This document shows, piece after piece, positions 11,408-22,119 of a DNA stretch of 47,985 nucleotides; the first letter of the stretch is position 1; each line of letters begins with the position of its first letter. Origin of the DNA: Gammaproteobacteria bacterium. GTDB lineage: Bacteria > Pseudomonadota > Gammaproteobacteria > Steroidobacterales > GCA-2729495. The notes beneath the pieces were generated by a model. That model was not told the DNA's origin. It did not search any database and was given only the letters and a program-made list of their open reading frames with translations. Made by a program: the position numbers and the translations under genes. The DNA is taken from contig JADYZO010000129.1 of assembly GCA_020853135.1 (NCBI GenBank), positions 1 to 47,985 on the forward strand, written 5' to 3'.

Positions 11408-11413
11408 ATTCTA
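11408..11413 (-). promoter_or_regulatory. Possible -10 of the tRNA-Ile gene
   Basis: TAGAAT on the minus strand, 50 bp upstream of the tRNA 5' end. No convincing -35 accompanies it. Confidence 0.3.
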
Positions 11414-11514
11414 GCAGCGGCCCGTCTGCCGGCGCGCGGGCCGCTGCAGGTGACCGGACCACGGCGGTTCTGGTACTGTCCGGCCTGCAGCCGGGCGCTG
11501 CGAGCTGGGTTGAC

Positions 11515-12096
11515 ATGGGTTCGAGAACCAGGGATTTGCCGCCGCAGGCGGGCCCTGCAGGTTTCATCCGCGAGTTGCGCTATCACGAAGCCGCACGGCA
11601 GTGGATCGGCTTGCTGCTGATGCCGCTCTATGCGCTGCTGAGCGCGCCGCGGCCGGCGCTGCTGGTGCCGGGCGCCGTGCTGGCCGTGGCGGGCATGCTG
11701 GTCCGCCTCTATGCCTCCGGCTACATCATGAAGAACCAGGAGCTGGCCACTGTCGGCCCCTATTCGCTGGTCCGCCATCCGCTGTATACCGGCAACCTGC
11801 TGATGCTCGCCGGCTTCACCCTGGCGTCCGGGCAATGGTGGGCCGCCCTGGTGTCGGTGCTGTTCTGGTGGTTCTACTATCCGACTGCCATCGAGTACGA
11901 GGACCGCAAACTGCGGCGCATCTTCGGTGAGCGCTGCGAGGCATGGCAGCGTGCCACGCCAGCCGTGCTGCCCTCGCGCCTGCTGCCGCAGCGGGGCGGG
12001 CAGTGGTCACTGCGCACCAGCATGAGCCGCAATGCCGAGCCGCTGGTGGTGGTCTATTCGGTGGTCTGGCTGGCCTGGATCTATTGGCGGCTCTGA
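11515..12096 (+). CDS. Isoprenylcysteine carboxyl methyltransferase-family membrane protein
   Basis: A 193-aa integral membrane protein with hydrophobic helices and the ICMT/phospholipid methyltransferase signature VGPYSLVRHPLYTGN, followed by EYEDRKLRRIFGERCEAW, which forms the SAM and active-site region. Bacterial members methylate unknown lipid or isoprenoid-related substrates; a protein prenylcysteine substrate is unlikely in bacteria. A longer reading from 11365 runs antisense through the tRNA promoter region; the ATG at 11515 gives the expected family length. It is followed after 13 bp by a kinase gene and probably shares its transcript. Confidence 0.82.
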   Translation: MGSRTRDLPPQAGPAGFIRELRYHEAARQWIGLLLMPLYALLSAPRPALLVPGAVLAVAGMLVRLYASGYIMKNQELATVGPYSLVRHPLYTGNLLMLAGFTLASGQWWAALVSVLFWWFYYPTAIEYEDRKLRRIFGERCEAWQRATPAVLPSRLLPQRGGQWSLRTSMSRNAEPLVVVYSVVWLAWIYWRL

Positions 12097-12109
12097 GCGC
12101 GGGCTGGTG

Positions 12110-12811
12110 ATGGCCGACCGCGAACCTGACGGGGTGGGGCCATCCGGTCCGGGTGCTTGGCCACCCACCGGTGCCGTCACGCTGCTCGGGCAGGGCTACC
12201 AGGGTGCCGTATACCGGGTCGAGACGGCTGCCGGTCCGGTGATCATCAAGCGTGCCATCGGCCGCGGTCTCGCGCGCGCGGTCCGTCGTGCCATGCTCCG
12301 CCGCGAATACGGGATCTACCAGCTGCTGTCCGGCGTGGCGGGGGTGCCTGCCTGCCGGGGACTGCGCAATGGCGAGGAGCTGGTGCTCGATTACGTGCCC
12401 GGCCCCTCCCTGCGCGAACCCGGCCAGCCGCCGGGGGATCGCCCGCGGTTCTTCGCCGAGCTGCTCGACCTGATCCACGCGCTGCATCGTGCCGGCGTCG
12501 CCCATGGCGACCTCAAGCGCAAGGACAACATCCTGGTGGGTCCCGGTGGCCGGCCCGTCCTCATCGATTTCGGCACCGCGGTATCGGCGCCACCGGGCGC
12601 GGGTCCCTTGCGCCGCTGGCTGTTCAGGCAGGTGCGGCGCATGGACCTCAATGCCTGGGTCAAGCTCAAGTACCAGCGCCAGGAGCTGGCGATGGATCCG
12701 GTGGACCGGCGGTACCACCGGCCGACCTGGCCGGAGCAGGCTGCCCGCGTGGTGCGCCGGGCGTGGCGGAGGCTGACGTTGCGCGCCTGGCGGCGCACGG
12801 GTCGCCGGTGA
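12110..12811 (+). CDS. Small protein-kinase-fold protein (RIO/Kdo-kinase-like)
   Basis: A 233-aa protein with a complete kinase core: glycine loop LGQGYQGAVY (about 26-35), Lys47 in VIIKR, catalytic loop AHGDLKRKDN (His132, Asp134, Lys136, Asn140) and the metal-binding DFG at about 153-155. The small size and HGDL motif resemble lipopolysaccharide core kinases (WaaP/KdkA) and RIO kinases more than Ser/Thr signalling kinases. The C-terminus is very basic and may touch the membrane surface. It lies 13 bp after the ICMT-like gene and 13 bp before an EEP hydrolase gene. A role in envelope lipid phosphorylation is an inference from fold and neighbours. Confidence 0.75.
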   Translation: MADREPDGVGPSGPGAWPPTGAVTLLGQGYQGAVYRVETAAGPVIIKRAIGRGLARAVRRAMLRREYGIYQLLSGVAGVPACRGLRNGEELVLDYVPGPSLREPGQPPGDRPRFFAELLDLIHALHRAGVAHGDLKRKDNILVGPGGRPVLIDFGTAVSAPPGAGPLRRWLFRQVRRMDLNAWVKLKYQRQELAMDPVDRRYHRPTWPEQAARVVRRAWRRLTLRAWRRTGRR

Positions 12812-12824
12812 GACCTGTGGCGGC

Positions 12825-13850
12825 ATGCGGGCACTCATGCACGCGCGTTGCGGCATCATCAGCTGCGAGGCCGGTGCTGTGGTGAATGGCGTGTTGATCC
12901 GGCGCATCTTCCCGGCGCTCTCCTGGCTGGCGCTGTGTGGGCTGCTGCTGGCCACCGTCCTGGCGCAGTTCGGCAGCTTCTCCTGGCTGGCCGAGCTGGC
13001 GACGCACTTCCGGATCCAGTACGTCGGCGTGGCCCTGCTGCTGGTGGCGGGTTTTGCGGGCCTGCGCCGCTTGCCGCCCGCGCTGCTGGCTGCCGGGCTG
13101 GCGATGTTCAATGCCTGGTGCGCGGCCCCGTATCTGTTCCCCGGCCAGCGGCCAACGGGCATGACGGCGGGTGGGCCACCGCAGCTGGTCGCGCTCAATC
13201 TCTATTACCGCAACCAGGCCTACGGCACGGTGCGCGACTACCTGCGCGGGCGTGATCCCGACGTGCTGGTGCTCTCGGAGCTGACGCCGGCCTGGGCGCA
13301 TGAACTGGACACCGTGATAGCAAGCTATCCATTCCAGGTGTCCCGTGACCGTTACGGGCCCTGGGGCCTCGGCATCTTCTCGCGTTATCCCCTGCGCGAT
13401 GCCAGGGCCCTGAACCTCGGCGTGCCCGGGACCGTGAACGTCCGGGCGATCCTCGGGTTGCCGGGCAGGGAGCTCGAACTGGTGGCTGTGCACCTGTCCT
13501 CGCCGACGTCGGCCGTGCACGCGGCCCAGCGCAACCAGCAGCTTGCCGAACTGGCGCAGGTCCTCGGGCCATCACGGGCGGCGCCGGCGTTGCCGCGCCT
13601 GCTGGTCGGCGACATGAACCTCACGCCATTCTCGCCCTATTTCCGCACGCTGCTGGCACGCACGGGGCTGCGTGATGCGCGACAGAGAGCCGGGTTCCTG
13701 GGCACCTGGCCCACCTGGCTGCCACTGCTGCAGATTCCCATCGATCACTGCCTGGCGGATCCCGCGCTGGAGGTGGTTGGCGTGGATCGTGGCCCGGCGG
13801 TCGGTTCCGACCACTACCCGCTGGAAGTCACCTTGCGCCGGGAGCGCTGA
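12825..13850 (+). CDS. Membrane-anchored endonuclease/exonuclease/phosphatase-family hydrolase
   Basis: A 341-aa protein with N-terminal membrane helices (about residues 28-50 and 62-85) and a C-terminal EEP domain. Active-site motifs are LNLYYRNQ, VLVLSELTP (metal Glu), GIFSRYP, LVAVHLSSP, LVGDMNLT (Asp/Asn) and the terminal GSDHYPL. Relatives hydrolyse phosphodiester or phosphomonoester bonds in nucleic acids, inositol phosphates or sphingolipids; with membrane anchors, a periplasmic lipid or sugar-phosphate substrate is plausible. The start is uncertain: ATG 12825 was used, but ATG 12837 or GTG 12879 would give a more usual N-terminus before the first helix. Confidence 0.8.
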   Translation: MRALMHARCGIISCEAGAVVNGVLIRRIFPALSWLALCGLLLATVLAQFGSFSWLAELATHFRIQYVGVALLLVAGFAGLRRLPPALLAAGLAMFNAWCAAPYLFPGQRPTGMTAGGPPQLVALNLYYRNQAYGTVRDYLRGRDPDVLVLSELTPAWAHELDTVIASYPFQVSRDRYGPWGLGIFSRYPLRDARALNLGVPGTVNVRAILGLPGRELELVAVHLSSPTSAVHAAQRNQQLAELAQVLGPSRAAPALPRLLVGDMNLTPFSPYFRTLLARTGLRDARQRAGFLGTWPTWLPLLQIPIDHCLADPALEVVGVDRGPAVGSDHYPLEVTLRRER

Positions 13851-13967
13851 CGGCGCGATGGTGAAACCGGGGATGGGCGTGGTAAACAGGGCCGATGCGG
13901 CTCCGGCGGGCCGCCGGAGCTGGTGGCGCGCGGCTTGTACGGGTGGTCGGCGAAGGGGACTGGGCTG

Positions 13968-15452
13968 ATGAGCGTGATAAGCGAAATCCTCGGGCTGTTT
14001 GCCTATGCGTTCGTGGCGGCCATCGGCATCGGTGCCCTGGCCGTCCTCGTCATCTACGTCATCGACAAGACGCAGACCCGGCATGCGATACGGCGCAATT
14101 ACCCGGTCATCGGCCGCTTCCGCTACGTCTTCGAGAACATCGGCGAGTTCCTGCGACAGTATTTCTTCGCGATGGACCGCGAGGAGATGCCCTTCAACCG
14201 TGCGGAACGCGCCTGGGTGTACCGCGCTGCCAAGGGGGAGGAAAACACGGTCCCCTTCGGCTCCACCCGCGACCTGCGTGCACCGGGGACGGCCATCTTC
14301 GTCAACTGCCCCTATCCCATCCTGGACGAGGAAACCCGGCCCACATCCGCGGTGACCATCGGGCCCCACAGCCGCCGGCCCTATGTCACCAGCCGGTTCT
14401 TCAACATCTCCGGCATGAGCTACGGTGCCATCTCCCGGCCCGCGGTGCTGGCCCTCTCGCGCGGCGCAAGAAAGGCGGGTTGCTGGCTCAACACGGGGGA
14501 GGGCGGGCTGTCACCCCACCACCTCGAGGGTGGTGCCGACATCGTCTTCCAGATGGGCACGGCCAAGTACGGCGTGCGCGATGCCGACGGCCGCCTGAAC
14601 GAGGCCCGGCTGCGGGAACTGGCGGGCCATGAGCAGGTGAAGCTGATCGAGGTGAAGCTGAGCCAGGGCGCCAAGCCCGGCAAGGGCGGCATCCTGCCCG
14701 CCGCCAAGGTCACCGGGGAGGTGGCGCGCATCCGCGGCATCCCGCGGGGGCAGGATTCCATCAGCCCGAACCGGCACCTGGAAATCCGTGATGCCGGCAG
14801 CCTGCTCGACTTCATCGCCCGCGTGCGCGACCTGAGCGGACGGCCAACGGGCTTCAAGACGGTGTTCGGCAGCTATGACTGGCTCGGCGAGCTGTGCGAG
14901 GAGATCCACCGCCGCGGCATCGACAGCGCCCCGGACTTCATCACCGTGGACTCGGGTGACGGGGGCACCGGCGCCGCACCCATGACGCTGCTGGACAACG
15001 TCGGACTGCCCCTGCGCGAGAGCCTGCCGCGGGTGGTGGACGTGCTGTGCGAACACGGCCTGCGTGAGCGCATCAGGATCATCGCCAGCGGCAAGCTCAT
15101 CAACCCGGTGGGCGTGGCCTGGGCGCTGTGCACCGGTGCGGACTTCGTCAACTCGGCCCGCGGCTTCATGTTCGCGCTCGGCTGCATCCAGGCGATGAAG
15201 TGCAACAAGAACACCTGCCCGACGGGCATCACCACGCACAACCGGACCCTGCAGCGCGGCCTGGTGGTGACGGACAAGGCCGAGCGGGTGGCGCGTTACG
15301 CGCTGGGCATGGAGAAGGAGGTCGCGGTGATCGCCCACTCCTGCGGAGCGGCGGAGCCGCGCCTGCTGCGACGCACGCACTGCCGCATCGTGCAGGCCAG
15401 CGGCCAGGCCGTGCTGCTGAGCGATCTGTTCCCGGAGCAGGCGGTCCCCTGA
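13968..15452 (+). CDS. Membrane-anchored FMN-binding glutamate synthase-like protein
   Basis: A 494-aa protein: one N-terminal membrane helix (about residues 7-30), then the central and FMN-binding domain of glutamate synthase. Visible are [22 protein letters not shown], the flavin-barrel segment [27 protein letters not shown], and the 3Fe-4S cysteine set in [15 protein letters not shown]. It lacks the glutaminase and C-terminal GXGXG domains of GltB, and no gltD-like gene is adjacent. These stand-alone GltS-like proteins are common in proteobacteria with no firm function. The ATG at 13968 begins the family-typical N-terminus. It converges on rpoD; a 9-bp hairpin lies between them. Confidence 0.88.
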   Translation: MSVISEILGLFAYAFVAAIGIGALAVLVIYVIDKTQTRHAIRRNYPVIGRFRYVFENIGEFLRQYFFAMDREEMPFNRAERAWVYRAAKGEENTVPFGSTRDLRAPGTAIFVNCPYPILDEETRPTSAVTIGPHSRRPYVTSRFFNISGMSYGAISRPAVLALSRGARKAGCWLNTGEGGLSPHHLEGGADIVFQMGTAKYGVRDADGRLNEARLRELAGHEQVKLIEVKLSQGAKPGKGGILPAAKVTGEVARIRGIPRGQDSISPNRHLEIRDAGSLLDFIARVRDLSGRPTGFKTVFGSYDWLGELCEEIHRRGIDSAPDFITVDSGDGGTGAAPMTLLDNVGLPLRESLPRVVDVLCEHGLRERIRIIASGKLINPVGVAWALCTGADFVNSARGFMFALGCIQAMKCNKNTCPTGITTHNRTLQRGLVVTDKAERVARYALGMEKEVAVIAHSCGAAEPRLLRRTHCRIVQASGQAVLLSDLFPEQAVP

Positions 15453-15454
15453 CG

Positions 15455-15476
15455 GGGCTTCCCGCAGGGGAAGCCC
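15455..15476. terminator. Bidirectional hairpin between glutamate-synthase-like gene and rpoD
   Basis: GGGCTTCCC and GGGAAGCCC form a perfect 9-bp stem with a GCAG loop, 2 bp after one stop and 10 bp after the other. There is no U-run. Confidence 0.6.
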
Positions 15477-15486
15477 GGCCGCACGC

Positions 15487-17337
<1,851 letters not shown>

Positions 17338-17370
17338 CGTTGTACCTCGGCTCGAGCACGTGAACTGCGC

Positions 17371-17376
17371 ATTATA
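17371..17376 (-). promoter_or_regulatory. -10 of an internal rpoD promoter
   Basis: A perfect TATAAT on the minus strand, 33 nt before the rpoD GTG, inside the dnaG-rpoD gap. The best -35 at 17 bp is a weak TGGATG. In E. coli rpoD also has promoters separate from the operon promoter. Confidence 0.5.
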
Positions 17377-17483
17377 TGGGGGCGCCCGGCGCCCATCCAT
17401 AGACAATGCCCGGGCGGCTGCTGCTTCCCGCAGGCCGGCCGCGGGGGCTCCCGGGTTATCGGCAGCGGCACCGGGAGCTTGAC

Positions 17484-19241
17484 TTAATTCCGGCCCGACT
17501 GTTCGCGCTGCAGCTGGCGGAACTCGGCCTTTTCCTCGGGCGTCATGCTGCCGGTGGCGGCCCTGGCGACCAGGGTTGCCAGCCTTTCCTCCCGGTCGAG
17601 GGCGAGGATCCGCCCCAGGCTGCCGGCAATCTCGGCCTGTGCCCCGGCCTCCCCGACCGGGTTGGGCATGGCCAGCAAGGCCGACAGGTGCTGCCCCTCG
17701 GGCCGGTCCCGGAAGCGCTCCAGGAGGGCACCGGTGTTCAGTTCCGGCTGGCCCCGGACGATCTGCAGCAATTCCGCCAGCAGTGCCGCTCCCTTGACCC
17801 GGGCCGTGGCCAGCCCGGGCGGGCAGTCGACACCGGCCGCTATCCGGGGATGGGCCAGCACGAGGGCAATCGCCTGCCCGACGAGGGAGGCCCGCCCGTC
17901 CCGGCGGGGGGGCGCTGGCGGGCGGGATGGCGGGGACGGCTGCACCTCCCGGGGCGATGTGCCCCCCAGCGCGATCGACAGGCGTTCCCGTGGAAGGCCC
18001 ACCTCCTGCGCCAGTCGGTCGCTCAGCAGTTCGCGATAGACGCCCGCCGGCAGGAGGTCGAGGAGCGGCCGCGCCAGTTCCGCCAGCCGTGCCCGGCCAT
18101 CCAGCGAGTCCGCGCCGGCCTGGCGGCGCAATTCGTCCAGCAGGTAGTCCGAGAGTGTGGTCGCCCCGCTGATCCGCACGCCGAAGGCTTCGGCGCCTTC
18201 CCGGCGGACCAGCGAATCGGGATCCTCGCCTTCCGGCAGGAACAGGAAGCGCACCTGCCGGCCCTCGCGCAGCTCGGGCAGCGTTGCCTGCAGGGCGCGC
18301 CAGGCGGCAGCGCGGCCGGCGCGGTCGCCGTCGAAGCAGAAGGCAACCTCCGGCACCACGCGGAACAGGCGTCGCAGGTGCTCGCCGGTGGTTGACGTGC
18401 CGAGGGTCGCCACCACGTTGCGGATGCCGTGCTGCGCCAGGGAGACGGCGTCCATGTAGCCCTCGACCACCAGCAGCCGGGCGAGCTGGCGATTGGCCTG
18501 CCGGGCCTCGTACAGGCCGTAGAGTTCCTGTCCCTTGTGGAAGACTGCCGTCTCGGGCGAGTTGAGGTACTTCGGCTCGCCTGCACCGAGCACGCGGCCG
18601 CCAAAGCCGGCCACACGGCCACGGCTGTCGCGGATCGGGAACATGATCCGGTCACGGAAGCGGTCGTAATGGCCGCTGCCGCCCTCGCGGGCGATGATGA
18701 GCCCGGCCGCCAGCAGGGGCTGGTGGCCCTCTGCGCCATCGCCAAGTTCCTTCAGCAGGCTGTCCCAGGCCGGTGGTGCGTAGCCGATGCGAAAGGCCCG
18801 CGCCGTTTCGCCATCGAGCCCGCGCCCGCGCAGGTAGTCGACGGCCACCGGATGCTGGCGCAGGGATTTCTCGAAGAAGTCCGCTGCCCGTCCCAGCACG
18901 GCGTAGAGCGGCCCCAGTTCCGGACCCTGCTGCAAGCTGGCTTCCCGCGGTACCTCCACGCCGAGGCGCGCGGCGAGTTCCTCCACGGCCGTGACGAAGT
19001 CCAGGCGGTCGTACTCCATGAGGAAGCCGAGCGCCGTGCCGTGGGCACCGCAGCCGAAGCAGTGGTAGAAGCCCTTGGCCGGGCTGACGGTGAAGGAGGG
19101 GGTCTTCTCGCCATGGAAGGGGCAGCAGGCCTTGTAGTCGCGGCCTGCCTTCTTCAACGGGATGCGCGCACCGATGATCTCGACGATGTCGGCGCGCTGC
19201 ATCAGGTCGTCGATGAAGTGCTGTGGGATGCGCCCTGTCAT
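17484..19241 (-). CDS. dnaG: DNA primase
   Basis: A 585-aa primase that makes RNA primers at the replication fork. The zinc-binding domain has Cys40, His43, Cys61 and Cys64, exactly the E. coli numbering, which confirms the ATG at 19241 rather than the upstream 19310. The RNA polymerase core contains GFGGRVLG and [10 protein letters not shown]; the TOPRIM acidic residues are in [11 protein letters not shown] and FDGDRAGR. A Pro/Ser/Arg-rich linker (around [10 protein letters not shown]) leads to the C-terminal DnaB-interacting domain. AGGA precedes the start. It is the third gene of the macromolecular synthesis operon. Confidence 0.96.
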   Translation of the reverse strand: MTGRIPQHFIDDLMQRADIVEIIGARIPLKKAGRDYKACCPFHGEKTPSFTVSPAKGFYHCFGCGAHGTALGFLMEYDRLDFVTAVEELAARLGVEVPREASLQQGPELGPLYAVLGRAADFFEKSLRQHPVAVDYLRGRGLDGETARAFRIGYAPPAWDSLLKELGDGAEGHQPLLAAGLIIAREGGSGHYDRFRDRIMFPIRDSRGRVAGFGGRVLGAGEPKYLNSPETAVFHKGQELYGLYEARQANRQLARLLVVEGYMDAVSLAQHGIRNVVATLGTSTTGEHLRRLFRVVPEVAFCFDGDRAGRAAAWRALQATLPELREGRQVRFLFLPEGEDPDSLVRREGAEAFGVRISGATTLSDYLLDELRRQAGADSLDGRARLAELARPLLDLLPAGVYRELLSDRLAQEVGLPRERLSIALGGTSPREVQPSPPSRPPAPPRRDGRASLVGQAIALVLAHPRIAAGVDCPPGLATARVKGAALLAELLQIVRGQPELNTGALLERFRDRPEGQHLSALLAMPNPVGEAGAQAEIAGSLGRILALDREERLATLVARAATGSMTPEEKAEFRQLQREQSGRN

Positions 19242-19337
19242 CGTTCCTGGAACTGCGGGCCCCGCGGTGGGGCGGCTGGAGAATACGGTCAGGCCCGGGC
19301 GGGCGTCCACGGGCGCGGCTGGCGCCCGCCGGGCGTA

Positions 19338-19784
19338 TCAGCCGGCGAGGCGGGCCTTGACCAGGTTGCTGACCAGGCTCATGTCGGCGCGACCCTGCAC
19401 CCTGGGGCGCAGGGCGTTCATGACCCTGCCCATGTCCCTGGCGCTGGTGGCGCCGGTGCTGGCCAGGGTGTCCTCGATCAGGCTGCGGATCTCGGCTTCG
19501 CCCAGTTGTGCCGGCAGGTAGGCCGCGAGGATGCCGGCTTCCTCGGCTTCCTTCGCCTCGAGGTCGGCGCGCCCGGCGCTGGCGTACTGGCTCGCGGCCT
19601 CGCGGCGTTGCTTGATGAGCTTCTCGACGATCTGCAGGACGTCGGTATCGGCCATCTCGCGCCGGTCGTCGACCTCGCGCTGCTTGATGGCCGCCATGAG
19701 CATGCGGATGGTGCCGAGCCGCAGCTTTTGGCCGCCACGCAGGGCGGCCTTCATGTCTTCGTTGATCCGGACCTTGAGCGACAT
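19338..19784 (-). CDS. yqeY: GatB/YqeY domain protein
   Basis: A 148-aa protein matching YqeY: the N-terminal helical part (MSLKVRINEDMKAALRGGQK ... LGTIRMLMAAIKQREVD) and the C-terminal domain shared with the tRNA amidotransferase subunit GatB (EAGILAAYLPAQL ... DMGRVMNALRP). It may have a tRNA-related role, but none is proven. It sits between rpsU and dnaG, an arrangement known from Pseudomonas and relatives. Confidence 0.92.
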   Translation of the reverse strand: MSLKVRINEDMKAALRGGQKLRLGTIRMLMAAIKQREVDDRREMADTDVLQIVEKLIKQRREAASQYASAGRADLEAKEAEEAGILAAYLPAQLGEAEIRSLIEDTLASTGATSARDMGRVMNALRPRVQGRADMSLVSNLVKARLAG

Positions 19785-19824
19785 GACCGGAGTGGTGCGC
19801 TGGCTCCGCCGCAGCCCGGTGTGG

Positions 19825-20040
19825 TCAGTACAGGCGCCGGCGGCGGTTGCTGTCGCGGAAGCTGCGCTTGAGCTGGCGCTTGATGGCAGCGGCCCGCTTG
19901 CGCTTGCGCTCCTGGGTGGGCTTCTCGTAGAACTCGCGCCGGCGCAGTTCGGTCAGGACGCCGGCCTTCTCGCAGGCGCGCTTGAAGCGCCGCAGGGCGG
20001 CATCGAAGTGCTCGTTGTCTCGGACGCGTACGCTCGGCAA
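19825..20040 (-). CDS. rpsU: 30S ribosomal protein S21
   Basis: A 71-aa protein with the S21 pattern: a [20 protein letters not shown] start, [17 protein letters not shown] and a highly basic tail ending RRRRLY. Its length equals E. coli S21. The only start that gives this N-terminus is TTG at 20040 (TTG CCG AGC GTA); there is no in-frame ATG or GTG nearby, and the next ATGs lie upstream of the promoter. Upstream GGGGG is a poor ribosome site. S21 assists translation initiation. It is the first gene of the operon, transcribed from the promoter at 20104-20131. Confidence 0.95.
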   Translation of the reverse strand: MPSVRVRDNEHFDAALRRFKRACEKAGVLTELRRREFYEKPTQERKRKRAAAIKRQLKRSFRDSNRRRRLY

Positions 20041-20103
20041 GTTCGTGGCCCCCGGCCGTTTGCTCAGGTGAAAAAACCGGCGCGCGGCCGGTTGAAGCCG
20101 CAC

Positions 20104-20131
20104 AATATAGCGATTCGAGGCCCAATTGCAA
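20104..20131 (-). promoter_or_regulatory. Promoter of the rpsU-yqeY-dnaG-rpoD operon
   Basis: On the minus strand TTGCAA (20126-20131) and TATATT (20104-20109) are 16 bp apart, a good sigma-70 promoter about 64 nt before the rpsU TTG. It ends 21 bp from the divergent tsaD start. Confidence 0.7.
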
Positions 20132-20152
20132 AGTGTCCGGGTGCGACCGACC

Positions 20153-21202
20153 ATGACCATCCTCGGCATCGAGACCAGCTGTGACGAGACCGCGGTCGCC
20201 GTCTATGACCCCCGCCGGGGCCTGCTGGCCCACCTGATCCACAGCCAGATCGCCACCCATGCACCCTTCGGGGGCGTGGTTCCGGAGCTGGCTTCGCGGG
20301 ACCACATCCGCAAGCTCCTGCCGATGGTCGACGGATGCCTGGCGGCGGCCGGCATGGCGGGGCCGCAGCTGGCCGGGGTGGCGTATACGGCCGGACCCGG
20401 GCTGATCGGTGCCCTGCTGGTCGGAGCCACGCTGGCGGTGGGCCTGGCCACCGCCTGGGGCCTGCCGGCCATCCCGGTCCACCACATGGAGGCACACCTG
20501 CTGGCCCCCCTCCTGGAGGCCGACCGGCCGGAATTCCCCTTCATCGCCCTGCTGGTTTCCGGCGGGCACACGCTGCTGGTGGAGGTGGCGGGCCTCGGCC
20601 GCTACCGCATCCTCGGCCAGACCCTCGATGATGCGGCGGGCGAGGCCTTCGACAAGACCGCGAAGATGCTGGGCCTGCCCTATCCGGGCGGGCCGGCCCT
20701 CGCCCGGCTGGCCGGCGAGGGCCGGCCCGACCGCCACGCCTTCCCGCGGCCGATGCTGAACCGCGCAGGCCTCGACTTCAGCTTCAGTGGCCTGAAGACC
20801 GCGGTGGCCCTCAAGGCACGGGAACTGGCGCAGCACGGCGTCCTGGCCGAGTCCGTGCGCGTGGATCTCGCCAACTCCTTCCAGGAGGCGGTGGTCGACA
20901 CGCTGGTGGGCAAGTGCGTCCGCGCGCTGGAGGCCACGGGACTGGAGCGGCTGGTGGTGGCCGGCGGGGTGGGTGCGAACCGGCGCCTGCGCCTGCGGCT
21001 CATGGACGAACTGACGGCACGCGGCGCCAGCGTCTATTATCCGCGCAACGAATTCTGCACCGACAACGGCGCCATGATCGCGCTGGCGGGGAGCCTGCGC
21101 CTGCGCCCGGGCGCAGCAGTCCCGGCGCGGGTCGAGGCCCGGGCCCGCTGGGACCTCGAAGAATTGCAGCAACCCCGGGAGTCCCTCGCGGCCCTGTCAT
21201 GA
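20153..21202 (+). CDS. tsaD: tRNA N6-threonylcarbamoyladenosine transferase TsaD
   Basis: A 349-aa Kae1/TsaD protein that, with TsaB and TsaE, transfers threonylcarbamoyl to A37 of ANN-decoding tRNAs. It opens with [17 protein letters not shown]; the metal-binding His111 and His115 in HHMEAH match E. coli numbering, and [18 protein letters not shown] and [10 protein letters not shown] are all present. The ATG at 20153 was chosen because the family starts at this point. It is divergent from rpsU, as in many gammaproteobacteria. Its stop overlaps the folB start (ATGA). plsY, often found between tsaD and folB in pseudomonads, is absent. Confidence 0.96.
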   Translation: MTILGIETSCDETAVAVYDPRRGLLAHLIHSQIATHAPFGGVVPELASRDHIRKLLPMVDGCLAAAGMAGPQLAGVAYTAGPGLIGALLVGATLAVGLATAWGLPAIPVHHMEAHLLAPLLEADRPEFPFIALLVSGGHTLLVEVAGLGRYRILGQTLDDAAGEAFDKTAKMLGLPYPGGPALARLAGEGRPDRHAFPRPMLNRAGLDFSFSGLKTAVALKARELAQHGVLAESVRVDLANSFQEAVVDTLVGKCVRALEATGLERLVVAGGVGANRRLRLRLMDELTARGASVYYPRNEFCTDNGAMIALAGSLRLRPGAAVPARVEARARWDLEELQQPRESLAALS

Positions 21203-21555
21203 CCGACACCATCTTCCTCAAGGACCTGCGCGTGCGCGCCATCGTCGGCGTCTGGGAGTGGGAGCGGCGCATGCCGCAGGAGATCAGCATCGATCTGGAG
21301 ATGGCCGTGGACATCTCCCGCGCCGCTGCCGAGGACCAGCTTGAGGCCACCCTGGATTACAAGGCGGTGGCCAACCGCGTGCGCGCCTTCGTCGGGGAAT
21401 CGCGCTTCCAGTTGATCGAGACCCTGGCCGAGCGCATCGCCGGGGTCATCATCGGCGAGTTCGCCGTGCCCTGGGTGAGGGTGGCCGTGCACAAGCCCTT
21501 TGCCATCCGCAACTCGCGCGATGTCGGCGTCTGCATCGAGCGGGGCCGCAGGTGA
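21199..21555 (+). CDS. folB: Dihydroneopterin aldolase
   Basis: A 118-aa FolB, which splits 7,8-dihydroneopterin to 6-hydroxymethyl-dihydropterin in folate synthesis. Signatures are [18 protein letters not shown] near the N-terminus, the [10 protein letters not shown] motif, [10 protein letters not shown] (catalytic Glu) and VAVHKPFAI with the catalytic lysine. The start overlaps the tsaD stop by 4 nt, and the stop overlaps the folK GTG, so translation is probably coupled through all three. Confidence 0.94.
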   Translation: MTDTIFLKDLRVRAIVGVWEWERRMPQEISIDLEMAVDISRAAAEDQLEATLDYKAVANRVRAFVGESRFQLIETLAERIAGVIIGEFAVPWVRVAVHKPFAIRNSRDVGVCIERGRR

Positions 21556-22079
21556 CTGCGGTTGCCGGCGCGGGCGGGTCGGTCGCCGCGGTGCCGGTGA
21601 TGGCCTATGTCAGTGCCGGCAGCAACGTGGAGCCCGTGGCGCACCTGCGCATGGCCATCGCCCGGCTGCGCGAGTGCTTCGGCCCGCTGACCCTGTCGGC
21701 CGTGTACCGCAGCCGCGCGGAGGGTTTCGTGGGCGAGGATTTCCTCAACCTCGTGCTGGGTTTCGCCACGCGCGAGACGCCGCAGGACATCGTCAGGAAG
21801 CTGGAGGAACTGCACGCGGCGGCCGGGCGGGTGCGCGGCGGCGAGCGCTTCGGGCCACGGACGCTGGATCTCGACCTGCTGTTGTACGGTGACCAGGTCA
21901 TCGCCTCGCCGCCGGTTCCCCGCCGCGACATCACCGAGTACGGCTTCGTCCTTGGCCCCCTCGCGGAGATCGCGCCCGGGTTGCGCCACCCGGTCACCGG
22001 CGAAACCATCGCCAGCCTCTGGCAGCGCTTCGACCAGGCACGCCACCCGCTGCACCGCGTGGCGCTGTCGCTGTCCTGA
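21552..22079 (+). CDS. folK: 2-amino-4-hydroxy-6-hydroxymethyldihydropteridine pyrophosphokinase
   Basis: A 175-aa HPPK, which uses the FolB product and ATP in the next folate step. It shows AYVSAGSNVEP, the acceptor loop VYRSRAEGF, FLNLVLGF, and the signature RFGPRTLDLDLLLYGD with the Mg-binding aspartates, then PPVPRRDITEYGFVLGPL. The start is GTG at 21552, overlapping the folB stop; an internal ATG at 21600 would give a more canonical short N-terminus. Confidence 0.94.
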   Translation: MTAVAGAGGSVAAVPVMAYVSAGSNVEPVAHLRMAIARLRECFGPLTLSAVYRSRAEGFVGEDFLNLVLGFATRETPQDIVRKLEELHAAAGRVRGGERFGPRTLDLDLLLYGDQVIASPPVPRRDITEYGFVLGPLAEIAPGLRHPVTGETIASLWQRFDQARHPLHRVALSLS

Positions 22080-22119
22080 TCCGCGCCTGTCCCCGTGCCC
22101 GCCGCGCCGGGTCCCGCGC

